From a virus, in the IMG/VR virus record IMGVR_UViG_3300048552_000070, positions 1 to 25,322 of that record: a DNA stretch of 25,322 bases; one strand, written 5' to 3'. The notes beneath the pieces are model-generated. The model worked only from the letters and a program-made list of their open reading frames with translations, was not told the origin of the DNA and did not search any database. Shown in pieces: positions 14,307-20,803 of this stretch. Each line of letters begins with the position of its first letter. The first letter of the stretch is position 1. A program made the position numbers and the translations under genes.

Positions 14307-16787
14307 ATGGACACAGTTTTACAGCAACAGATCGAGCGCGAACACAAAATGTTTGACCAGGGCCGACAGCGGTACATGGGCAGACTCGAGAAAAACCAAA
14401 GCAGATCCACCCAGGACAACCCCCACAGCATTATCACCAATGCTTTGACCAGGGTATCCAAGGCCATCTCCGCAGCTATAGATGCAGAGACAGAGTCTAA
14501 AGGACGAGGTCGAAAGTTTGCCTGGTATTACGACATCCAGGGACTCGACACTGACCTCCTGGCATACCTTGGTCTCAACACATGCATGGACTCAGTGTCT
14601 ATAGGCGCAAGTCTAACCTCTGCTTTGACCAAGATAGGCAAAAGGGTTGAACTGGAGGTTTGGGCCTTGGGTCTCAAGGAACACGACTCCAAGCTATCAA
14701 AACGAATAGAGACCAAAGTAACTAAAGACCACTCGTCTGAGGTTTACAGGATCAAGGCTGCAAAGATAATAGCTAAGAAAGCAGGCTACGAATTCGAGAA
14801 GTGGACCGAAGAGCGCAGGGTCAAGGTAGCGACGGTCATCCTTAACGCTATCCTGGAACACTCAAGTGTCTTTGATGTCTGGGAGCAAAAGAGACCCAGG
14901 AACACCATCAGACGTATTGGTCTTACCGCAGCTGCAAGTAATCAGTTAGCCAACATGGACCACCAGTGTTCCTGGCAGGAGCCTATGCTGGCACCGCTAA
15001 TTGTTCCACCAAAGACATGGACCTCGTTTAACTCAGGTTGCTACATGGATGATGTCACCGCAGGAATGGTTCCCCTGGTCCGAAGTGCAAGCCCAGAGCA
15101 ACGTAAGGCTGTACAGCACCAGTTGGCCCAGGGAACACCCTTGTACGTGGAGGCACTTAACGCCCTCCAGGCTACACCCTTGAAGATTAATACCTATGTC
15201 CTTGATGTCGTTAACAAGCTATGGGACCAGGGTATAGCCTTCGGTAAGTTTCCTCGGAAGCACCACATGGAACACCTAAAGAGACCAGAAGACTGGGACG
15301 ACATGGATGACTTCGCAAAGAAAGGCTGGTCGTTAAAAGCCAGGGCAGTGCGAGAGAAAAACCGAGAGATCGATGGTTCTATTGCCATGATGACCCAGGA
15401 CCTGGGAACAGCTAATGACCTGGCTAAATTCGACAGTTTCTGGCTCGGTTGGAACTTTGATTTCCGAGGCCGTGTTTACCCTGTAAGCCACTTTAGTTAC
15501 CACAGGGATGACCACATCAAAGCATTGTTTAACCTCGCCAGGGGCAAAACTATGGACGCTGATGCGGTCTCCTGGTTAGCTGTTCACATAGCCAACGTCG
15601 GTGACTTTGACAAGATCAGCAAGCAGTCTTTAGACGCTAGGATTGCCTGGGTAGAGGACAACAGCGAAAACCTGTACCAGGTAGGCAGAGACCCTATTGC
15701 AACCTTTGACTATTGGTCTACAGCTGACAAGCCGTTTCAGTTCCTGGCAGCCTGCCATGAGTTAGCAAACTACATGGACGTGGGTCCTGACTATGTCTGC
15801 TCATTGCCGCCTCAACTCGATGGTACTAACTCTGGTGTTCAGCATTATGCAGCTGCAAGTCTCAACAAGGAGGACGGAAAGATGGTTAACCTGGTACCTG
15901 CGGATAAGCCCCAGGATATCTACCAGAGTGTTGCTGATTCTGTACTTTGTAAACTTAATGAATCAAAAGAGCCAGAAGCTAAACTCTGGTTGGACTATGG
16001 CGTATCTCGAACAACGGTAAAGAGAAACACCATGACCTATGGCTACTCGTCGGGTAAGTATGGGTTCGGAGACCAGCTGTACGACGATGTCATGCGTCCA
16101 CTAGGTGACCAGGTTATGCGCGGCACACTTCAGGCTCACCCCTTCGGTATTGAAGAGCGCGACCAGAAGAAATCCTGCTCTTTCCTGGCAGGCATCAACT
16201 ACCAGTCCATTCAGGAAGTGATCAGCAGTGCCGCCCAGGGCATGAAGTTTTTCCAAGACATTGCTGGTGCCCTGGCTCACGAAAACAAAGGTGTCAGGTT
16301 TGAGACTCCTATTGGTTTTCCCGTGTTTCAGCAGTACAGCCATTGGGATGTCAAGAAGGTCAAAATCTATTTGTTCGACAGGGACGCTAAGGTTAAACAA
16401 AGAACCCAAATCAGCATTCGTACAAAACCAGTGCAGAAGATAGATAAGAGAAAAGCAAAGTCAGCTGTGTCGCCAAACATTATTCACAGCATGGACTCAG
16501 CGCATCTTTTGATGACTGTACTGTTGGCCAAGGACAATGGTGTCGAAGATTTCTTTATGATACACGACTCTTTTGGGACCTTGCCGGCAGACACCAACAT
16601 GATGTACCAGGCAGTACGGCGGACCTTTGTCGATATCTACAGTAACTGGTGTTTGTACGAAAGTTTCTTTAAGCAGGCAACCAGTAACCTTAGTTACACC
16701 GGCCTGGCAAATCTAAACGTCCAGGTACCTGAGAAAGGGGACCTCGATTTAAACCAGGTCATTGAATCGGAGTATTGCTTCAGCTAG
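14307..16787 (+). CDS. T7-like single-subunit RNA polymerase (826 aa)
   Basis: DNA-directed RNA polymerase that recognises the phage's own promoters. All catalytic signatures are present. Motif A is at Asp505 (DGTNSGVQHYAA, T7 Asp537). Motif B is VKRNTMTYGYSSGKYGF with Lys572 (T7 Lys631). Motif C is at Asp754 (MIHDSFGTLPAD, T7 Asp812). The region before motif C (about 660-745, FPVFQQYSHWDVKKVKIYLF and SAVSPNIIHSMDSAHL) holds the specificity loop. The end, SEYCFS, corresponds to the aromatic 'foot' of T7 (FAFA). At 826 aa it is shorter than T7 (883), mainly in the N-terminal half. GAGAGGG precedes ATG 14307. A phage promoter lies upstream; the next such promoter follows the next small gene. 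Confidence 0.97.
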   Translation: MDTVLQQQIEREHKMFDQGRQRYMGRLEKNQSRSTQDNPHSIITNALTRVSKAISAAIDAETESKGRGRKFAWYYDIQGLDTDLLAYLGLNTCMDSVSIGASLTSALTKIGKRVELEVWALGLKEHDSKLSKRIETKVTKDHSSEVYRIKAAKIIAKKAGYEFEKWTEERRVKVATVILNAILEHSSVFDVWEQKRPRNTIRRIGLTAAASNQLANMDHQCSWQEPMLAPLIVPPKTWTSFNSGCYMDDVTAGMVPLVRSASPEQRKAVQHQLAQGTPLYVEALNALQATPLKINTYVLDVVNKLWDQGIAFGKFPRKHHMEHLKRPEDWDDMDDFAKKGWSLKARAVREKNREIDGSIAMMTQDLGTANDLAKFDSFWLGWNFDFRGRVYPVSHFSYHRDDHIKALFNLARGKTMDADAVSWLAVHIANVGDFDKISKQSLDARIAWVEDNSENLYQVGRDPIATFDYWSTADKPFQFLAACHELANYMDVGPDYVCSLPPQLDGTNSGVQHYAAASLNKEDGKMVNLVPADKPQDIYQSVADSVLCKLNESKEPEAKLWLDYGVSRTTVKRNTMTYGYSSGKYGFGDQLYDDVMRPLGDQVMRGTLQAHPFGIEERDQKKSCSFLAGINYQSIQEVISSAAQGMKFFQDIAGALAHENKGVRFETPIGFPVFQQYSHWDVKKVKIYLFDRDAKVKQRTQISIRTKPVQKIDKRKAKSAVSPNIIHSMDSAHLLMTVLLAKDNGVEDFFMIHDSFGTLPADTNMMYQAVRRTFVDIYSNWCLYESFFKQATSNLSYTGLANLNVQVPEKGDLDLNQVIESEYCFS

Positions 16788-16795
16788 GAGTATCT

Positions 16796-16969
16796 ATGGA
16801 TAAACAAAAGCATTTGCAGCGACGGGCAACCCCTGTCCGTCAGCTGCGAGGTGCATCCCTTCAGTCACTATCTGCAAAACAAATCAAAGCATTAATCAAC
16901 CTCAATAAAACATCGACACAGACAAAGAAATTACTGCTCAACGAATTGGTATTTAGAGCCAAGATTTAA
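16796..16969 (+). CDS. Small basic protein after the RNA polymerase (57 aa)
   Basis: ATG 16796 is preferred over the in-frame ATG at 16775 because it lies after the polymerase stop and has TAGGAG 6 bases upstream. The protein is basic (MDKQKHLQRRATPVRQLRG, then LSAKQIKALINLNKTSTQT, ending FRAKI) and may bind nucleic acid or regulate the polymerase. That is a guess from charge and position. Its stop codon lies in the AT-rich part of the next phage promoter. Confidence 0.65.
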   Translation: MDKQKHLQRRATPVRQLRGASLQSLSAKQIKALINLNKTSTQTKKLLLNELVFRAKI

Positions 16970-16991
16970 TTTGTCCACCCTATAGGAATAC
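16970..16991 (+). promoter_or_regulatory. Phage RNA polymerase promoter for the replication block
   Basis: It has the same 22-base core as the copy at 14261 (TTTGTCCACCCTATAGG then AATAC). The predicted start is G16985. It drives SSB, endonuclease I, primase-helicase, DNA polymerase and exonuclease. Confidence 0.8.
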
Positions 16992-17001
16992 AAAAAAACA
17001 T

Positions 17002-17175
17002 ATGCACCCAAGAGAACGTGTTCTGGGAGTTGCCGCCCTGCTTGACAAAAAAGGCAAACCATACCCACCGCGATTAATCATCGAAGCTAACAAGCTGGGT
17101 ATTCATTTACCAAATCTTAAAACCCCTAATGTAATTAAAACCAAGGAGAAAACAAATGGCTCAGTCACGAGTTAA
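17002..17175 (+). CDS. Possible small protein before SSB (57 aa)
   Basis: An open frame begins at ATG 17002, 17 bases after the predicted phage transcription start, and overlaps the SSB start by 20 bases. The product reads like a real protein (MHPRERVLGVAALLDKKGKP, then YPPRLIIEANKLGIHLPNLK). A clear ribosome site is missing (only A-rich sequence precedes it). The last dozen residues come from SSB leader sequence in another frame. No family is recognised. Confidence 0.5.
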   Translation: MHPRERVLGVAALLDKKGKPYPPRLIIEANKLGIHLPNLKTPNVIKTKEKTNGSVTS

Positions 17176-17713
17176 ATTTATCAGTAGTCCAGGTCGCGCA
17201 CAGTACCCCTGGCTAAACCAGCCCGACACCGCATTTGGTGGAGAGCCTAAGTACAAAACCAACGTCATCGTCGACGATGGCCAGGAGCTACAGAAGCTAT
17301 GCCAGGAAATTGCAGAGCGTGAGTTTGGTTCCAAAGCCGGTCGCGCCAGGATGCCATTTGACCTGGACGAAGACACTGGCGAAGTAGTAGTCAAAGTTAA
17401 ATCCAAGTACGCCCCGCAATTCTTTGATGCAACCGGTCAGCCCCTGGTTGGCAAGCAGGTCCCAAACATCTGGGCAGGCAGCATCATCCGTGTCGGTGGA
17501 TTCGCTGCTCCTTATTCTGTCAGTGGCAGTGCCGGAGTAATGCTTCAGTTAACCAAAGTCCAGATCATCGAGCCTGCTAAGGGCAGCGGTGGTGATGCTG
17601 ACGGATTCGATGCCGTCGACGGTGGCTATGTTGCTCCAGAAATGACACAGGATGACTTTGAAAATGAAGAGCAAGTATTGGCAGAGACGACGGAATCAGC
17701 CGACCGCTTCTAA
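17156..17713 (+). CDS. Single-stranded DNA-binding protein (gp2.5-like, 185 aa)
   Basis: Binds single-stranded DNA and coordinates polymerase and helicase. It has an OB-type layout, opening MAQSRVKFISSPGRAQYPWL, with a middle KVKSKYAPQFFDATGQPLVG and a strand-rich SIIRVGGFAAPYSVSGSAGV. It ends in a long acidic tail (about 145-185, with DDFENEE) and a terminal aromatic (SADRF), as T7 gp2.5 ends in Phe. The acidic, Phe-terminated tail is the part that contacts partner proteins. AAGGAG lies before ATG 17156. The tail region overlaps the beginning of the endonuclease reading frame. Confidence 0.87.
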   Translation: MAQSRVKFISSPGRAQYPWLNQPDTAFGGEPKYKTNVIVDDGQELQKLCQEIAEREFGSKAGRARMPFDLDEDTGEVVVKVKSKYAPQFFDATGQPLVGKQVPNIWAGSIIRVGGFAAPYSVSGSAGVMLQLTKVQIIEPAKGSGGDADGFDAVDGGYVAPEMTQDDFENEEQVLAETTESADRF

Positions 17714-18119
17714 CAGCGGTAACCGGTTAAAGGAGATAGGTATTCGCCACGGTTTCAGAAGCGGCCTAGAGGACAAGATAGCAAAGCAAATAGTTGCTGC
17801 CGGTCACAAGGTTGAATATGAAACCGACAAGGTCGAATACGAAGTACCAAGTCGCAAAGCTAAATACACGCCCGACTTTAAGCTGCCAAAACAAGGTGGC
17901 TTTTTTTATGTCGAGACAAAAGGCATCTGGGATACAGCAGATAGACAAAAGCATCTACTGATCAAAGAGCAACAGCCTGACCTGGACATCAGGTTTGTGT
18001 TTAGCAATGCGAATTCAAAACTCTACAAGGGATCGAAAACGACATATGCAAGCTACTGCGAAAAGCAGGGTTTCATGTATGCCCACAAAACGATTCCTGA
18101 AGAGTGGCTAACTGAGTAG
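17664..18119 (+). CDS. Endonuclease I, Holliday-junction resolvase (T7 gp3-like)
   Basis: Resolves branched DNA and degrades host DNA. The match to T7 gp3 is strong: FRSGLEDKIAKQIVAAG, YTPDFKLP, YVETKGIWDTADRQKHLLIK, DIRFVFSNANSKLYKGS and CEKQGFMYA. The catalytic Glu (GLED), Asp (PDF), Glu and Lys (ETK) are all kept. The start is uncertain. ATG 17664 (or 17652) lies inside the SSB gene and has no good ribosome site. A strong AAAGGAG at about 17728-17734 stands the right distance before an in-frame ATT at 17741, giving a 126-residue protein starting just before the conserved part. A terminator follows at once. Confidence 0.9.
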   Translation: MKSKYWQRRRNQPTASNSGNRLKEIGIRHGFRSGLEDKIAKQIVAAGHKVEYETDKVEYEVPSRKAKYTPDFKLPKQGGFFYVETKGIWDTADRQKHLLIKEQQPDLDIRFVFSNANSKLYKGSKTTYASYCEKQGFMYAHKTIPEEWLTE

Positions 18120-18135
18120 TTAGTCAAGGAGAGCA

Positions 18136-18177
18136 AGGGTCATCCTCGGAAACGGGGGTGGCCCTTTTTTTGTTTTT
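18136..18177 (+). terminator. Intrinsic terminator after endonuclease I
   Basis: The 13-bp stem pairs AGGGTCATCCTCG (18136-18148) with CGGGGGTGGCCCT (18153-18165), three pairs being G-U, around a GAAA tetraloop. It is followed by a run of seven T's, G and five T's. It separates the SSB-endonuclease pair from the helicase gene and would set expression ratios. Confidence 0.85.
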
Positions 18178-18191
18178 AGAGAGGGAAACAA

Positions 18192-19799
18192 ATGATAGCT
18201 ACAGAACCGCATAATGATTCTGCATTCATACGCCATGTCAGCTGTGAGCATTGCGGATCAAAAGACAATGCCGCCCTGTACGACGATGGCCACACTTACT
18301 GTTTCGGGTGCCAGACTCTTACCCAGGGCGACGAGAGTGCCGAGGTAATCCAGCAGCCAGAAGAGCGAATAGAAAAGAAGCTGCTGCAAGGTTACTTCAG
18401 TAATCTAAAGAAGCGCGGAATCTCGGAAGCAACCTGTCGTAAATTTGGATATGAGATTGGTGAGCATCGCGGAGAACCCGTTCAGATTGCCAACTACAGA
18501 AATGACCATGGCCAGATAGTTGCTCAGAAGATACGAGACGCAAACAAAAACTTCACTATCCTGGGTGCCGCAAAAGAGATGGGCCTATTCGGTCAGCACC
18601 TGTGGATTACTGGTCGCAAGCTGGTTGTCTGCGAGGGTGAAATAGACTGCCTAAGTGTTAGCCAAGTGCAGCGCAACAAGTACCCAGTAGTGTCTCTACC
18701 CAATGGGGCACAGTCAGGCAAAAAGGCACTAATGAATGCCTGGGATTGGCTCGGTGGATTCGATGAAATTATCCTTATGTTTGACCAGGATGAATCAGGA
18801 CAAAAGGCCGCATTAGAGTGCGCTGAGGCCCTGCCAGTAGGTAAGGTCAAGATTGCCAAGCTAGGCCATAAGGATGCAAATGAGGCCCTTCAGAAGGGTG
18901 CTGAGAACGACATTATCGATGCTATCTGGAGAGCCAAAGACTGGCGACCCGACGGCATTGTTAGCAGCTCAGAATTGCGTGATGTCATCGCAGAAACCGA
19001 AGAAGAAAGCCTGGTCAGCTACCCGTACCCAAAGCTCAATGACATCACCAAAGGTATACGACCGTCGACCCTGGTAACCATTTGTGCCGGAAGTGGTGTC
19101 GGTAAGTCTACCCTGGTATCTGAGATTGCCTACCACCTGCACTGCCATGGTCACAAGGTCGGTATGTTAATGCTTGAGGAAGAAAACAAAAGGACCATTC
19201 GAGGTTTACTTGGTCTCCACCTCAACAAGAACATCGTCCAAGACTATGCCTGCGCTACCAAAGAAGAAGTGTTAGATGCCCATTCCGAGTTGTTCTGTGA
19301 ACAAGACATTCAACTGTTCAGTCACTTTGGTAGTACCAGCCTGGAAATCATCTGTAACCGAATTCAGTACATGGTCAAGGCCATGGGCTGCACCCACGTA
19401 ATCTTGGACCACATATCTATTGTTGTCTCTGGTTTGACTGCGGGTGTTACCGATGAACGTCGTTTGATCGACCACTGCATGACGGTCCTCCGGCAGCTGG
19501 TGCAGGAGCTTGGGATCACTTTGTTCCTGGTGTCGCATTTAACTAGGCCACAAGGTGTTGGCCATGAGGCAGGGGGCAGGGTTGCATTGTCGCAACTTAG
19601 AGGCTCTCACTCATTGGCTCAACTCTCAGACCAGTGCATTGGTCTCCAGGTAAACCCCGATGACCCTAGCGATGATACCCGTGACCTGGTTGTTTTGAAG
19701 AACAGGTTCACAGGACAGGTCGGACATGCTGGAAGGCTGAAGTACATCCGAGAGACCAGTCGCCTGGTTGATCACACATATTCTGAACCCCCATTTTAG
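18192..19799 (+). CDS. Bifunctional primase-helicase (T7 gp4-like, 535 aa)
   Basis: Replicative helicase with an N-terminal primase. A zinc finger is formed by Cys18, Cys21, Cys37 and Cys40 (SCEHCGS and YCFGCQ). The TOPRIM core includes VVCEGEIDCLSVSQ and MFDQDESGQKA. The helicase (RecA/DnaB type) follows, with Walker A GSGVGKSTLVSEIAYHL (Lys305), the E-rich MLMLEEENKRT, Walker B VILDHISIVVSG and VSHLTRP. The end is VVLKNRFTGQVGHAG and Arg-rich. The length is close to T7 gp4 (566). GAGAGGGAAAC precedes ATG 18192. The DpdA-like gene follows 10 bases later. Confidence 0.95.
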   Translation: MIATEPHNDSAFIRHVSCEHCGSKDNAALYDDGHTYCFGCQTLTQGDESAEVIQQPEERIEKKLLQGYFSNLKKRGISEATCRKFGYEIGEHRGEPVQIANYRNDHGQIVAQKIRDANKNFTILGAAKEMGLFGQHLWITGRKLVVCEGEIDCLSVSQVQRNKYPVVSLPNGAQSGKKALMNAWDWLGGFDEIILMFDQDESGQKAALECAEALPVGKVKIAKLGHKDANEALQKGAENDIIDAIWRAKDWRPDGIVSSSELRDVIAETEEESLVSYPYPKLNDITKGIRPSTLVTICAGSGVGKSTLVSEIAYHLHCHGHKVGMLMLEEENKRTIRGLLGLHLNKNIVQDYACATKEEVLDAHSELFCEQDIQLFSHFGSTSLEIICNRIQYMVKAMGCTHVILDHISIVVSGLTAGVTDERRLIDHCMTVLRQLVQELGITLFLVSHLTRPQGVGHEAGGRVALSQLRGSHSLAQLSDQCIGLQVNPDDPSDDTRDLVVLKNRFTGQVGHAGRLKYIRETSRLVDHTYSEPPF

Positions 19800-19809
19800 G
19801 AGTCATGTT

Positions 19810-20406
19810 ATGAAAATAATGCTCGACTGTTCGCCTAAGAAAATACATGCATATCGTGAGAGATACGGGGTGGACCTATGGCAGCTAAGAACGCCTTTGA
19901 CCAGGTACTCTTTGTCTGGATTGCCATACGGGTTAGACAACGGGTGTTTCAAACGCTTCGACCAAAAGACTTGGGAAAGGCTGCTTAATGAAGCTGAAGA
20001 TAGTGTACCGAAGTTTGTGTGTCTGCCAGACATTGTTGGGGATGCCGTTAGGACACTCGACCTCTTTGATGTCTTTGAATCTAAAACTAATGGGCTGCCC
20101 AGGGCACTTGTACTTCAGGATGGAATCGGCAACCACAGAATCCCTTGGGACAAGATTGCTGCTGTTTTTGTCGGTGGAAGCGACGCATTTAAGACGAGCC
20201 AAGAGGCCATGAATGTATGCCGAACAGCCCAGATGCTAGGCAAATGGATACACGTCGGAAGAGTCAACACGGCATCAAGGGTTGCCTATTGGAAAGGCAT
20301 TGCTGATTCATTAGACGGCAGCGGTATTAGCCGGTTTGACCACATGCTCGAAGACGTTATTGCCGCCCTGGAAGACTCAAGCGTCCAACAAGAAATTAAT
20401 CTGTAA
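19810..20406 (+). CDS. DpdA/TGT-like protein, candidate DNA base transglycosylase (198 aa)
   Basis: Probably a TIM-barrel enzyme of the tRNA-guanine transglycosylase superfamily, of the short phage type related to DpdA, which exchanges guanine in DNA for a 7-deazaguanine. Key pieces: PYGLDNGCF (Asp43), KFVCLPDIVGDA (Asp74, Asp78), ALVLQDGIGN (Asp104), AVFVGGSDAFK (Gly122-Gly123, Asp125), KWIHVGRVNTASR (Arg151) and SLDGSGISRF (Asp169). The start ATG 19810 has AGGAG 7 bases upstream; an upstream in-frame ATG lies in the helicase gene. No zinc motif is seen. No 7-deazaguanine synthesis genes are in the window, so preQ0 would come from the host or from genes elsewhere. Family by motif; activity is inference. 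Confidence 0.68.
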   Translation: MKIMLDCSPKKIHAYRERYGVDLWQLRTPLTRYSLSGLPYGLDNGCFKRFDQKTWERLLNEAEDSVPKFVCLPDIVGDAVRTLDLFDVFESKTNGLPRALVLQDGIGNHRIPWDKIAAVFVGGSDAFKTSQEAMNVCRTAQMLGKWIHVGRVNTASRVAYWKGIADSLDGSGISRFDHMLEDVIAALEDSSVQQEINL

Positions 20407-20429
20407 GACCCCCCGCAATAAAACCAAAA

Positions 20430-20460
20430 CCACAGGTAGGCCAATCGGTGCCACCTGCGG
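20430..20460. repeat. Hairpin between the DpdA-like gene and the next gene
   Basis: CCACAGGT (20430-20437) pairs with ACCTGCGG (20453-20460) with one mismatch, and GGC/GCC pair inside it. Only a short pyrimidine stretch (CATTTCTAC) follows, so it may be a weak terminator or an mRNA processing structure. Confidence 0.45.
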
Positions 20461-20497
20461 CATTTCTACAATTATCGATAACTAAAGGAAGCAAATT

Positions 20498-20803
20498 ATG
20501 AGCAAGTACGAAAAGCAATTTATTGAATTCCACAAAGCCAATCCCCACGTCTATGAACTGTTCAAGAGATACACCAAAGCAGCGATGGCTACCGGCAGAA
20601 AACATTACTCTGCCGCAGCAATCTTTGAACGCATCCGGTGGCACACCGACATCGAGACTAATGAGGAACTGGGCTTCAAACTTAATAACAACGTCACAGC
20701 TTATTACTCCAGAATGTATTCGGCCAACTACCCGCACCACAAAGATTTCTTCCGCACTCGTTCTCTCGTATCTGAGAAACCGGTCCAGCTGGAGGTGTTT
20801 TGA
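20498..20803 (+). CDS. Conserved phage protein (101 aa), function unknown
   Basis: AAAGGAAGC precedes ATG 20498. The sequence resembles a small family common in phages and prophages: FIEFHKANPHVYELFKRYTK, then ERIRWHTDIETN, then FKLNNNVTAYYSRMYSANYP, then FFRTRSL. The Trp, Arg and paired Tyr residues look conserved. The function is not known; the fold may be a small helical DNA-binding domain. The stop codon overlaps the DNA polymerase start (TGATG). Confidence 0.78.
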   Translation: MSKYEKQFIEFHKANPHVYELFKRYTKAAMATGRKHYSAAAIFERIRWHTDIETNEELGFKLNNNVTAYYSRMYSANYPHHKDFFRTRSLVSEKPVQLEVF

